NCBI RefSeq assembly: GCF_011299095.1
Contig: NZ_CP049889.1
Span: 699,501-763,500 of the forward strand
Source: Jeotgalibaca porci
GTDB taxonomy: Bacteria; Bacillota; Bacilli; Lactobacillales; Aerococcaceae
Reading direction: 5' to 3'
DNA: 64,000 bases
Part shown: positions 30,123 through 38,919 of the stretch, one piece after another
Layout: each line of letters begins with the position of its first letter
How positions within the stretch are numbered: position 1 is the first letter of the stretch
Position numbers and translations under genes: made by a program
The notes under the pieces: model-generated
The model's database searches: none
Told to the model about the DNA's origin: nothing
Seen by the model: only the letters and a program-made list of their open reading frames with translations

Positions 30123-31508
30123 TTATTCATTTAACGTATCTACCTTGCTAACGATCTCACTCAACGTAAATCCAATTCCTTCCCATGATTCACTATTTTC
30201 AAACGACTCAACAACAAACTCGTATTCATACGCTTCATCCAGGTTATCGCGTCCGGATGCTGATGTATAGCGTGTTGTTAGTTTGAAGTCCATTTTGACG
30301 TTGTACAGGTGGACGTCTGTTTGTGTCACGTCGGTAATTTTCAAAGACCAATCCAAGTCTTGGGCATCGGCATTGCCACGGAACACTTCTGCGTATTCAG
30401 TGAAACGGGTGTACAATTCATTGTCTTTGCCACCTGTTAAATACTTGGCCAGCTCTTCATTGTCCTCTTCATCCAAATCTTCGCCGTCTCCTTCAGACAT
30501 AGAGACAATTTTTCGTGTCAATGGGCCGAATAATTGATCCACAACAGTTTGATCACCAAAGTCGTTTGCAAAATAGAGGTAATAGTCTCTCTCGAAATCA
30601 TCCAGAGTAATGGCTTCCGATTTCATAACGCCAGATGGGAAATCAATTCCCAGTTCCAAGATCAAATCTTCCGACCACGAAATGGGGCCGAATTCGCCAT
30701 AACTATCCGTCAACGTTCCAATTTTTTCTCCGCCCAAGTAAACATCGGGTGTATCTTGATTACTCGTGACGCTGAACTCGACGCCTTCAATTGGCAAGTA
30801 GACTTCCGTTCCTTCATTGTGTAAAACGGTTATATCGGTTTTATTTGCGAATTCGTAGCCATTGATTTCAGCTGCCGCATCGACTGCGAAAATTCCTGGT
30901 GCGTAAGGCCCCACTTCTGTCCTGAAACTATCCACATTTGAAACGAAGACCTCTTCGCCGTTGACATGTATCGCTGCGTCCGCAATGTTCACACTCACGT
31001 TAAAGTAAACGGGATTCAAAACGAGGTCGTATTTGTCAAAAAATAGCATCGTTTTGCCATTCTGCTCCAAGTAGATTTCATCTGAAACCCAGAGACTGTC
31101 TTGTCTCAGCGAGCCACCCAACGCGCTGACGTAGCTCTTATTTTCAGTCAGGTAATTTGCGTAGGGTGTAACGGATTCTTTCGTTATTTTGAAATGTGGA
31201 TCGTGAGAAACGACTATTTTCGCAATCTTACTTGCGTCTCCTGATGCTAATACTTCGATGTAGTGATTCACCTGGTTCTCTTTGCTATAGGCTTTTTCAC
31301 CCATTTTAAAACCACCGAACGCGACTAGTAAAACGATCAGGGTAGCACCAGCAATTATTTTTTGTGTTTTCGTAAGAGCTGGTTTGTTTAATGTGACCGT
31401 TTTTTTTGTGCGTTTTTCTTCTACCACGCCGTTAAAGTCGTGCCCACACTCACTACAAAAGCGCGTATCTTTTTCATTTTCTGTTCCACAATTTGGACAA
31501 AATTTCAT
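30123..31508 (-). CDS. TcaA-like zinc-ribbon membrane protein
   Basis: 461 residues. The N-terminal zinc ribbon has two Cys pairs (MKFCPNCGTENE and RFCSECGHDF). One membrane helix lies at about residues 48-66 (IIAGATLIVLLVAFGGF). A large extracellular part follows, with repeated beta-domains of the TcaA type and a C-terminal domain like the NTF2-like end of TcaA. TcaA proteins are linked to glycopeptide response and cell-wall stress in staphylococci; the role here is inferred only. It is the last of three adjacent zinc-ribbon genes on the minus strand, and a broken copy of its 3' end lies downstream. Confidence 0.82.
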   Translation of the reverse strand: MKFCPNCGTENEKDTRFCSECGHDFNGVVEEKRTKKTVTLNKPALTKTQKIIAGATLIVLLVAFGGFKMGEKAYSKENQVNHYIEVLASGDASKIAKIVVSHDPHFKITKESVTPYANYLTENKSYVSALGGSLRQDSLWVSDEIYLEQNGKTMLFFDKYDLVLNPVYFNVSVNIADAAIHVNGEEVFVSNVDSFRTEVGPYAPGIFAVDAAAEINGYEFANKTDITVLHNEGTEVYLPIEGVEFSVTSNQDTPDVYLGGEKIGTLTDSYGEFGPISWSEDLILELGIDFPSGVMKSEAITLDDFERDYYLYFANDFGDQTVVDQLFGPLTRKIVSMSEGDGEDLDEEDNEELAKYLTGGKDNELYTRFTEYAEVFRGNADAQDLDWSLKITDVTQTDVHLYNVKMDFKLTTRYTSASGRDNLDEAYEYEFVVESFENSESWEGIGFTLSEIVSKVDTLNE

Positions 31509-31529
31509 ATCGATTCTCTCTCCTATCTA

Positions 31530-32300
31530 CTAAAAAAATTCGTACATGAGTTCTTCAAAGATATTAATCCCACTAAAATCTTTGATAAACATACCTAGGA
31601 GAATACGTCCGATAATCATCACTAGGATTAAATAGCCTATATTTCCCATAATAGTCGTAATGAAAGAATCGACTTTGCTATGATTTTCAGTGCTGTAAAG
31701 GTACACGTTGAACGCTGCAACGTTGATAATTCCGGTTAAACCAATTAACAGGAGAATAATATCCATTAGTCCAAATGGCGATAGTAAGCTAAATACGAAA
31801 ACCAACGCCCAAATGAACACATTTAAGGATAAAAGTCCGCCTAACTGTGCCGTTACTTGGCCAAACGTGATCGGGTTCTTTTTGATAAAACGGACCACGA
31901 GGTAGCCAATTAAAATGGGACACAGGGTCGCTACTGTTTGAACCACGAATACTTTTATGAAATCAATAAAACTGAGGTACATATATGTGTCATTTAGGAA
32001 AACAGCCAGAGTCAGCGTCGTCAACAATGATAGAACGGCGATTTGAATCCACCCCATCAGCGCTTTGCTGTTGGCAAAACTAGAGCTCGGATTCACTGCT
32101 GATTGCAGAAGGTATTGCCAGTAGTTGCCCATTCGCTCTTTAACATTTGTTAAGTCGATATTAGGTGCGGTAATCGTGATCTGACTTGTGGGCGCTTGTG
32201 CTTTTTGATTAGCGGCTTGTTCTGTTAAAGGTGTCCCACATTCCGTACAGAATTTGTTACCTTCTTTTATTTCAGCTTGACAGTTTGGACAAATAATCAT
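31530..32300 (-). CDS. zinc-ribbon protein with a Yip1-like membrane domain
   Basis: 256 residues. The N-terminal ribbon is MIICPNCQAEIKEGNKFCTE with a closing CG. A short linker (about 25-75) and five or six membrane segments follow, from about residue 85 to the end. No catalytic motif is seen. It lies between the two other ribbon proteins, 21 bp before the TcaA-like gene and 30 bp after the large one, so the three are probably one operon that senses or shapes the envelope. Confidence 0.75.
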   Translation of the reverse strand: MIICPNCQAEIKEGNKFCTECGTPLTEQAANQKAQAPTSQITITAPNIDLTNVKERMGNYWQYLLQSAVNPSSSFANSKALMGWIQIAVLSLLTTLTLAVFLNDTYMYLSFIDFIKVFVVQTVATLCPILIGYLVVRFIKKNPITFGQVTAQLGGLLSLNVFIWALVFVFSLLSPFGLMDIILLLIGLTGIINVAAFNVYLYSTENHSKVDSFITTIMGNIGYLILVMIIGRILLGMFIKDFSGINIFEELMYEFF

Positions 32301-32330
32301 TTTTTGTTGCTCCTTCTTTGTTATAAATTT

Positions 32331-34193
32331 CTATTCAAATGTTACAATGGCAGTTATTTGCTGCGTGTCATCATTGTAAACACCGAGACTGCCATTACCT
32401 GTGTATGTATAGTAGAAATAGATGGGCGTATCGGATAGGTATTCAGTGGCTTTTACGGTAATGATATCATCTGCGTAAGTGATGGCTTGAATCAACCATT
32501 GAATGGCTTTTGTTTGCGGATTGCCGTCACCCGTGTCTGTTTCGCGGTAATACCACAGCTCCCCAATCCCTGGAAGGTTCGTGTCGGGATTTTTCTCGAG
32601 AAAACTATAAATAATTTTTGAGTCTGCTACATAATCTGTCGTCCGCTTACCAAGCATATAACGAGCAGGATTGGTTTCTAACAAGGCTAAATCGTTCTCG
32701 CGCAGTTGGTAATGGTTGGATGCAGATTTCCCTTTTTCTTCGAGCATTTCATAGTCCTCGGTAAATTCACCGGCATTTTCTTGATAGTAAAATTCAAGCG
32801 TTGGATCATTTGCGAATACAACGACTTTCTGGTCTGGTGACTCTTCCAAGGTCATATCAAACGTGTAAGGTTCGAAATCCGCCGGTTCATACCCATGTAG
32901 CGGTTGGGCTGTAATAGTCGCCACTTTGCCGTTCACTTCCGCTGAAATAAAACGCGCAGCATTCAGCTCGCCATGATTAATGGCCGAAATTACCAGTTCG
33001 CTACTCAGATAAATTAAGGGTTTACCCATCCGGTCTTCGGAGTTTGAAACGGCTGAATAGTTCGTCCATAGGCCATAGAAATCTTCAAGTGTGATGTTCT
33101 TGTATTTTTCAGTTGCGATGGCTTCTTGCAAAGTTCTCAAACTTTTCAGCGTTTCTGGAAAGTAGGCTTCTACCGCCCCAACGTGTTCGCTTCTCACATC
33201 CAGGTGTTTATCGGCGCCGATATAATCTCCTTCGTCGAGCGCTGTTTGGGCTGCTTGGATGGCTTGTTCCAGTTGCACCGCCTGATCAATCAGGGCAATA
33301 ATTCTTTCATTTTTATCGCGGTAATTCTGATAGAGTCCACCGATACGGGCCAATGGTAATTCGGAAATGTTTTCGGTGATTTGTTGAAGTTTATTTTTGT
33401 CTTTATTTTTAATTGCTTGTAAGTATTTAGCGTTTTGTTCATTTAATTTTGAATAATGGATGAATAATTTCGAATCGGGTTGTAACTGTTTAATTTCTAA
33501 TAATAGCTCTGTTGTGGATGAATCAGCACTATTTTCTGTTGCTTTGAGTTCATCAATCACAGCGTCAAATAAAGTGATATAGTCTATTGCTGTGGATCCA
33601 GGGGGTACTGCTAGGACAAATTCTGCCTGATCGCCAGTCGCATAAATGATTTCTAGCATGTTTTCAACCACATAGAAGGACATCTTACGTTCCATATCAG
33701 CTAAATAAGCAATGGCCTCTGGTTCATTGGCATAAATGAGGTAATTCTCTTTCTCTCTTTCAACTGTAAAGCCGCGGTCTGAAAAGTACGTCATATCTTC
33801 TGACGATTGGATAGGCATATATATTTCAGCTCTTTTGGGTGTACTTACTTCGTATGGCTCATCTGCCGATTGCGGTTTTTCGAATTCGTAGAAAATAGTG
33901 ATTGTTGAACCTGTTTTTGAATCCAAAGAACTGACTGTTAATTCTTTTTTATTGGGAATGGTTAGAGTAATTAAATTACCTTTATTTCCATCAATCACCC
34001 ATTCGCCTTTAATGGATCCCAAAACATTCGTTCCAATGAAAACAGTGATCAGAATAAGCGTGATAATGAGCGCACCCAAAACGATTGGTTTCTTTGCGCG
34101 TTTTGTTTGCTGAACCAGCTGGTGGCCGCAATTTTCACAAAACTTATCTCCCATGTTCGTACCTATAGAACAATTCGGACATTTTTGTTTCAA
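32331..34193 (-). CDS. large zinc-ribbon membrane-anchored protein
   Basis: 620 residues. The N-terminal ribbon is KCPNCSIGTNMGDKFCENCG; one membrane helix is at about residues 36-56 (IVLGALIITLILITVFIGTN). The rest should be extracellular, with a helical middle part (about 215-350, coiled-coil-like) and beta-rich ends. The start is a TTG (34191-34193), 9 nt after GGAG. The next ATG comes late and would lose the ribbon. First gene of the three-gene ribbon operon, behind an extended -10 promoter. Function is unknown. Confidence 0.75.
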   Translation of the reverse strand: MKQKCPNCSIGTNMGDKFCENCGHQLVQQTKRAKKPIVLGALIITLILITVFIGTNVLGSIKGEWVIDGNKGNLITLTIPNKKELTVSSLDSKTGSTITIFYEFEKPQSADEPYEVSTPKRAEIYMPIQSSEDMTYFSDRGFTVEREKENYLIYANEPEAIAYLADMERKMSFYVVENMLEIIYATGDQAEFVLAVPPGSTAIDYITLFDAVIDELKATENSADSSTTELLLEIKQLQPDSKLFIHYSKLNEQNAKYLQAIKNKDKNKLQQITENISELPLARIGGLYQNYRDKNERIIALIDQAVQLEQAIQAAQTALDEGDYIGADKHLDVRSEHVGAVEAYFPETLKSLRTLQEAIATEKYKNITLEDFYGLWTNYSAVSNSEDRMGKPLIYLSSELVISAINHGELNAARFISAEVNGKVATITAQPLHGYEPADFEPYTFDMTLEESPDQKVVVFANDPTLEFYYQENAGEFTEDYEMLEEKGKSASNHYQLRENDLALLETNPARYMLGKRTTDYVADSKIIYSFLEKNPDTNLPGIGELWYYRETDTGDGNPQTKAIQWLIQAITYADDIITVKATEYLSDTPIYFYYTYTGNGSLGVYNDDTQQITAIVTFE

Positions 34194-34230
34194 TTATTCT
34201 CTCTCCTTTCGAATTATTTAAACCACCTTA

Positions 34231-34236
34231 AGTATA
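34231..34236 (-). promoter_or_regulatory. extended -10 promoter of the zinc-ribbon operon
   Basis: Minus-strand TGCTATACT, an extended -10 element, 38 bp upstream of the TTG start. The -35 region is weak. Confidence 0.5.
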
Positions 34237-34354
34237 GCAAAATAAAATGTTTTGCGAGCATTTTATCATGAATTATTATCTTTATATTTTTAATAATATA
34301 CATATACGCGCATTCTGTTCAAGACTTTGATAGAGTGTTCTGACCTTTGTTTGA

Positions 34355-34360
34355 TATAAT
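34355..34360 (+). promoter_or_regulatory. extended -10 promoter of the GH3 lipoprotein gene
   Basis: TGATATAAT gives TG-N-TATAAT, 37 bp upstream of the chosen ATG. It argues that the upstream in-frame ATG codon at 34347 lies before the transcription start. Confidence 0.5.
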
Positions 34361-34397
34361 GAAACATATCGTTCAAAAGTTAAGGTGGTTACATAAA

Positions 34398-35543
34398 ATG
34401 TTTACGTATAAAAAGTTTTTGGGTTTCGCTTTACCTGTGCTGCTCCTGGCTGGCTGTGGTAACGAAGCTGTTGAGGAATCAGTATCTTCAGTGGTAGAGA
34501 GTCGTGTGTCTTCTTCAGAGGTTGAAATCGAAGAGCCGGTTGTGAGCCGCGAAGAGGAAATGTTGGCGGAGATGACGTTGGAAGAGAAAGTCGGTCAAAT
34601 GTTCTTGGCGCGCTATCCGGATGTGGATTCGGTTTATTACGCGCGTGATTATGAGTTGGGTGGGTATATTTGGTTTGCGAAGGATTTTGAAGCGAAGGAT
34701 CCGGCGCTAGTAAATGATGAAATTGCGTCCATTCAAGCGGAAATGCCGATTGATTTATTTATGGCGGTGGACGAAGAAGGCGGCGACGTGGTGCGGATTA
34801 GTTCGTTCCCGCAGTACCGCTCGGTTCCTTTTTCAACGCCGAGAGCTGCGTTTGACGAAGGTGGTTGGGACGGCGTGGAGGCTTTTGCGCTGGAGCAAGT
34901 TGCGCTGCTGAAAGAGTTGGGATTTAATTTGAACTTGGCACCGGTCGTTGATGTGGCGAGTGGTCCGGATGATTTTATTTACCATCGTGCCTTTTCGACT
35001 GATGTTGCGGAAGTTTCGCAGTTTGCGGAGGTTTTTGTTTCCGCGTATAAAGATGCGAATATGGGGACGGTGCTGAAGCATTTCCCAGGTTACGGAAGCA
35101 ATGTGGACACGCACACAGGGGTTGCTTACGATGATCGGTCGTTGGAAGCTTTGAAAGAACGCGATTTGGTGCCGTTTCAAGTTGGGATTGCTAACGGGAG
35201 TGAAGCGGTTTTGGTGGCGCATAATGTGATGGAAGCCATCGATCCCGATTGGCCGGCTACCCTTTCTCCTCGTGTGATTGCGATTTTGCGCGAGGACATG
35301 GGATTTGAAGGGATTATTATGACCGACGATTTGGTAATGGACGGACTGCAAGCTTTCGCAACACCGGAAGAAGCGGCTGTATTAGCGGTACTGGCTGGAA
35401 ATGACGTGTTGATTAGCTCGGATTTTATGGTGCAGATTCCCGCTGTCTTGGATGCGGTTGAAGATGGTCGGATTTCCGAAGAGCTGATCGATGCAGCAGT
35501 TTTACGGATATTAAAGGTGAAGAGTGAGATGGGGATTTTGTAG
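34398..35543 (+). CDS. GH3 beta-N-acetylhexosaminidase lipoprotein (NagZ-like)
   Basis: 382 residues. The lipoprotein signal ends in VLLLAGC with Cys20 as anchor, so the enzyme is on the outer face of the membrane. A Ser/Glu/Val-rich linker follows, then the GH3 barrel: MTLEEKVGQMFLARYP, AVDEEGGDV, KHFPGYGSNVDTH (the NagZ His/Asp dyad region) and IIMTDDLVMDGL with the nucleophile Asp. It probably removes GlcNAc from muropeptides or chitooligosaccharides. I chose the ATG at 34398 because AGGTGG is 9 nt upstream and the signal peptide starts there; the frame is open from 34347. GC-richer than its neighbours. Confidence 0.9.
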   Translation: MFTYKKFLGFALPVLLLAGCGNEAVEESVSSVVESRVSSSEVEIEEPVVSREEEMLAEMTLEEKVGQMFLARYPDVDSVYYARDYELGGYIWFAKDFEAKDPALVNDEIASIQAEMPIDLFMAVDEEGGDVVRISSFPQYRSVPFSTPRAAFDEGGWDGVEAFALEQVALLKELGFNLNLAPVVDVASGPDDFIYHRAFSTDVAEVSQFAEVFVSAYKDANMGTVLKHFPGYGSNVDTHTGVAYDDRSLEALKERDLVPFQVGIANGSEAVLVAHNVMEAIDPDWPATLSPRVIAILREDMGFEGIIMTDDLVMDGLQAFATPEEAAVLAVLAGNDVLISSDFMVQIPAVLDAVEDGRISEELIDAAVLRILKVKSEMGIL

Positions 35544-35556
35544 GGGAAAATAAAAT

Positions 35557-35605
35557 GGGACTGCTCCATCATTTAGAAATTTATCTAAGTGGTGGAAGCA
35601 GTCCC
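35557..35605. terminator. bidirectional terminator between GH3 and the RidA pseudogene
   Basis: Long hairpin with outer arms GGGACTGCT / AGCAGTCCC and inner pairing CCATCATTTAG / CTAAGTGGTGG, between two convergent stops. Confidence 0.85.
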
Positions 35606-35620
35606 TTATTTTATATTCAT

Positions 35621-36397
35621 TTAAAATGAAACAGTGGGTGGTGTGCCAGTTGGGAAGAAGGTTGCATATGCTTCGTTTACCGCATCCATATCCGCGATAT
35701 CTTTTAGGTAGATGTTTACCTTGACGATATCTTCTACTGTATGGTCGATACTTTCCACAATCGCTTTGATATAGGTCAAGCATTGCGTTGTCTGCTCTTT
35801 CACATCTTTTGTTACTAGTTCACCTGTATCCACAGAGATTGGTAATTGTGCGGATAAGTGATTGTAATGTGAAAATGCGACTGTCTGAGTAGAAAACGGA
35901 CTGATTGGTGCATTTTTTGTATTATTCGCTTCAATCACGATACCATGTCTGTCTTCCACTGCTTGTGGAGGTGTCCCGTCACCATGGGATACGACCGCAT
36001 CCATTTGTACCAATGCGCCCATCGGTAATGCTTCTGCCTGGATGGTTGTGCGGGCCGGAACATATGCGACTGCTCTTGCAATGGCTGAATCTGGGAAGAA
36101 GGTTGTATAAACCGCTTCTACGGCATCGCTATCTTTGATATCCCTTACATAAACAGTGATTTTAACAATATCCGTCATGACGTGTCCGACGCTCTCGACA
36201 ATAGCCTGGATATTCTTAAAACATTAGTGTGCTTGTTCACTTACGCCACCGTCTACCAACTTACCACTTTCCGGGTTGATTGGCAATTGTGCGGATAAAT
36301 TGTTGTAGTGTGAAAAAGCGACTGATTAGGAAGAAGGTCCAAAACCTTTTGGTGCCTGCTGTGTTTGTGTTACAGTGACTGTGTTAAAGTCTGTCAT
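35621..36397 (-). pseudogene. double-domain RidA-family gene with two in-frame TAA codons
   Basis: From the ATG at 36395-36397 (GGAGAA ahead of it) one frame runs to 35621 and encodes two RidA/YjgF domains in tandem. Codons 24 and 58 are TAA. In the second domain the same positions are Gln (TQTVAFSHY, and TTQCL), so both stops look like CAA to TAA changes. The second domain ends at PTGTPPTVSF, about 20 residues before the normal end (ALPMGALVQMDAVV in the first domain). The part after the second stop, 185 residues from an ATG at 36178, is open but lacks its own ribosome site. RidA proteins deaminate reactive enamines. Confidence 0.82.
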
Positions 36398-36444
36398 TAT
36401 GATATTTTCTCCTTTAGATTCAATTTCATGTTTGAACACCACTA

Positions 36445-36460
36445 ATGAAAGCGCTTACGA
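36445..36460 (-). promoter_or_regulatory. cre box upstream of the RidA pseudogene
   Basis: ATGAAAGCGCTTACGA matches the CcpA consensus at all but one conserved position, 48-63 bp upstream of the original start. Confidence 0.6.
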
Positions 36461-36669
36461 GTCCCATCAGTATAACATGTTTTCACGCCTATTCATAACT
36501 TTCTAAAATATTTGTGCGATTGCTTGTATATGTGAATCCTAGCTGTTCAAAGAGACGATTGCCTTTCGATTTTAAATGAAAAAAACGAACCTGAGGGATT
36601 TGATTTCTCATTAATAATAATCAGGGTCACAATTGGCGCAGCATGGCGTTTAGTGATTGGGTGTGAAGC

Positions 36670-36705
36670 GTGCACAAGTTAGGGTTTTCAGCCTGACCTT
36701 TGCAC
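36670..36705. repeat. single type-2 unit of the 52-bp mosaic repeat family
   Basis: A 36-bp imperfect palindrome with arms GTGCACAAGTTAGG and CCTGACCTTTGCAC, the same unit as in the arrays at 37.8, 47.7 and 55.7 kb. It lies between the RidA pseudogene and the terminator of rluF. Confidence 0.75.
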
Positions 36706-36716
36706 TTTACCAACGC

Positions 36717-36761
36717 AAAAACACCTCCGATTTTGTACGTGTCCCATTTCGAAGGTGTTTT
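36717..36761 (-). terminator. terminator of rluF
   Basis: Stem AAAAACACCT / AGGTGTTTT with a longer AT/GC loop. On the minus strand it ends in GTGTTTTTGC. About 65 bp past the stop of rluF. Confidence 0.7.
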
Positions 36762-36826
36762 ATCATGTTTCATTCGTCTATTCTATTTAGTTCATACGTC
36801 ACGAGGCATTTATTTAGAAGTGAGAC

Positions 36827-37534
36827 TTACCACTCTTTAGCTTCGTAATCGAGTTCTTTAAATAGTTGTGATTTTTCTTTTTTGGATAAATAGCGCCATT
36901 GTCCGATTGGTAATTTTTCCAACTTGATATTCATAATTCGAATACGTTTTAGCTGGTAGACATTGTAGCCAAGTGCTTCACACATACGGCGAATTTGACG
37001 GTTCAAGCCTTGCGTTAAGACGATATTGAATTCGTATTTCGAGATTTGGGTTACTTTACACGGGAGTGTTTTGGTCCCCAAGATATGGACGCCCTCGGAC
37101 ATGTTTTTCAAAAATTCGTCGTTGATCGGACGATCCACGGACACGATGTACTCTTTCTCATGGCTGTTCTCGGAACGTAAAATTTCGTTAACGATATCGC
37201 CGTCGTTGGTTAAGAGGATTAAGCCCTCTGAATCTTTATCGAGGCGGCCGATGTGAAAGACGCGGAACGAATGATTCACGAGGTCAACAATATTCCCTTT
37301 GACGCCTTTTTCCGTTGTACTGGTAATGCCCACTGGTTTGTTTAAGGCGATGTAGACATAGTTTCGGGCTACGAAAATATGGTTCCCGTCAACACGTACT
37401 TCGTCTCCCGGCTCAACCTGGCTGCCGATTACCGCGCGTTTGCCGTTAATGGTTACACGGCCTTCTTCTACTAATTTATCTGCACCGCGACGGGACGCTT
37501 TTCCAGCCTCGCTGATGTATTTATTGATACGCAT
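36827..37534 (-). CDS. rluF: 23S rRNA pseudouridine synthase, RluF type
   Basis: 235 residues. N-terminal S4 RNA-binding domain (MRINKYISEAGKASRRGADK), then the RsuA-family catalytic domain: ALNKPVGITSTTEKG, with the catalytic Asp in HIGRLDKDSEGLILLTNDGD, and LTQGLNRQIRRMCEALGYNV. The last motif and the C-terminal Lys-rich tail fit RluF/YjbC (modifies U2604 of 23S rRNA) better than RluB. Monocistronic, with its own terminator; repeat units lie both up- and downstream. Confidence 0.88.
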   Translation of the reverse strand: MRINKYISEAGKASRRGADKLVEEGRVTINGKRAVIGSQVEPGDEVRVDGNHIFVARNYVYIALNKPVGITSTTEKGVKGNIVDLVNHSFRVFHIGRLDKDSEGLILLTNDGDIVNEILRSENSHEKEYIVSVDRPINDEFLKNMSEGVHILGTKTLPCKVTQISKYEFNIVLTQGLNRQIRRMCEALGYNVYQLKRIRIMNIKLEKLPIGQWRYLSKKEKSQLFKELDYEAKEW

Positions 37535-37744
37535 GTTTGCACTTCCTTCATCATTTATTCCCTTACAACTATACTGGATACGTGCCGTAAAGCAAGGGAT
37601 TCTTGCTGATTGAGACTATTTTTGATAGATTGGCGGACTATTGCGGACGGAGTTGCGTCGGTATTATACCAGGTAGACGGATGAAAGTTATTTTCTCAAA
37701 AACTTCGACATCTTCAACCGTTAATGGAAGTAGTTTCGCATTGG

Positions 37745-37886
37745 TCGGCAAGAGTTGGTGAATTTTTACCGACCTTTGCCGAGGAAAGTTGCTAGGTCGG
37801 TAAAGGTATGGAAGTTTGAGCTGAGCTTTGCCGACTTACCGATCTAAAGCGTGCAAAGGTTAGTTATTTTTAGTGGACCTTTGCAC
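37745..37886. repeat. array of three mosaic repeat units (types 1-1-2)
   Basis: Three palindromic units: type 1 at 37745-37782 (arms TCGGCAAGAGTTGGT / ACCGACCTTTGCCGA) and 37797-37834; type 2 at 37851-37886 (GTGCAAAGGTTAG... to ...GGACCTTTGCAC). Start-to-start distances are 52 and 54 bp. The array lies between the rluF 5' end and the lacI-type terminator at 37901. The rest of the 37535-37740 gap shows nothing recognisable. Confidence 0.8.
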
Positions 37887-37900
37887 GTCTAGCAAATAAA

Positions 37901-37938
37901 ACACCCTTCGAACCAGTTAAGCACGGTTCAAAGGGTGT
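37901..37938 (-). terminator. terminator of the beta-1,2-glucan operon
   Basis: Stem ACACCCTTCGAACC / GGTTCAAAGGGTGT (one mismatch), 10-nt loop, followed on the minus strand by TTTTATTTG, only 2 bp after the lacI-type stop. Confidence 0.85.
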
Positions 37939-37940
37939 CT

Positions 37941-38903
37941 TCAAGCGGAGTCGCCTGAATAAATTTTGGTTTGGATATTTCTATCTTCGGTTTTCATGCC
38001 TTCAATCATCGCTAATAAGGTATTGACTGCTACTTTACCCCACTCGGACTCGGAATAGCCGATTGAAGTGAGGGTCGGTTTAAGGTAATCTCCAATCTCA
38101 ATGTTATCGAAGCCGACAATAAAGATATCTTTCCCGATTTCTAATGCTGTTGTTTTGAAATAGTTGTACAGACCGATTGCCATTTCGTCGTTGAGGGCAA
38201 AAATGCCGATTGGTTTATTTTGGTACCGCTCAAAAATTTGCTGGCCGGCTTTATATCCTGCTGCTGCAGTATAATCTCCGGGTAAGATTTGATAGGCAAT
38301 ATCTGTAGTTGCCAATACTTCTTCAGCGCCGATGAGTCGTTCATCGGAGTCGTAGTTTCCGCATGGTCCGGAAATAACAAAGAGTTGGCTCGGTTTATTT
38401 TCAAGTAATAAGTTAACAGCCTGTTTCGCTCCGCCGCGGTTGTCCAGTAATACTTGGTGGATATTGGCGTGTGCGATGGTGCGGTCCATCACGACGATTG
38501 ATTTGCCGCGCTTGGCGTAGTTCATTATTTCTTCGTCTGGGAAAAAAGCATCCAAGATTAAGGCGCCATCAATCATTCCTTGCGGTAAAAACAACCGTGA
38601 GCGATCGCCCGAACAAGTAATCAAGTCGTACCCTTTTTCTTTGACCGCCTCTAACATTGCTTCTAATAAATCTGCATAAAAAGTCCCTTTGTAGCTCGTT
38701 AAGTACACGCCGATAATTTCAGTGCTTTTCTTACGTAAATTTCGGCCGGCCATATTGGGGATGTAGTTCATTTCATCGGCGATTGCCAAAATACGATCGC
38801 GCGTCTTTTCACTGACCCTCGCACTTCCATTCAGTGCGTACGAGGCGGTCGAGATGGAGACTCCGGCCTTTTTTGCTAAATCTTTTATCCCTACCACATA
38901 CAC
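37941..38903 (-). CDS. LacI-family repressor of the beta-1,2-glucooligosaccharide operon
   Basis: 320 residues. The N-terminal HTH reads IKDLAKKAGVSISTASYALN followed by hinge-type sequence (NMAGRNLRKKSTEIIGVY). The periplasmic-binding-like effector domain has ALNDEMAIGLY and GFDNIEIGDYLKPTLTSI. It is the last gene of the operon and probably binds the palindrome in the operon promoter at 47548-47561. The C-terminus (KIYSGDSA) is slightly shorter than usual. AGAAGG is 5 nt before the ATG. Confidence 0.88.
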   Translation of the reverse strand: MYVVGIKDLAKKAGVSISTASYALNGSARVSEKTRDRILAIADEMNYIPNMAGRNLRKKSTEIIGVYLTSYKGTFYADLLEAMLEAVKEKGYDLITCSGDRSRLFLPQGMIDGALILDAFFPDEEIMNYAKRGKSIVVMDRTIAHANIHQVLLDNRGGAKQAVNLLLENKPSQLFVISGPCGNYDSDERLIGAEEVLATTDIAYQILPGDYTAAAGYKAGQQIFERYQNKPIGIFALNDEMAIGLYNYFKTTALEIGKDIFIVGFDNIEIGDYLKPTLTSIGYSESEWGKVAVNTLLAMIEGMKTEDRNIQTKIYSGDSA

Positions 38904-38919
38904 ACCTTCTTTATTCTAT

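Noticed and set aside
29833-30151. Small plus-strand reading frames beside the TcaA-like copy
   Set aside because: They have no ribosome site, odd composition, and overlap the promoter and T-arm-like hairpin; no family-like pattern.
34833-35572. Long minus-strand frames opposite the GH3 lipoprotein gene
   Set aside because: They mirror a clear GH3 gene with all its motifs and arise from its higher GC content and codon bias.
35621-36178. Intact 185-residue RidA protein starting at 36178
   Set aside because: The same frame continues upstream through two stops to a proper start with ribosome site; the inner Met lies in the middle of a RidA domain.
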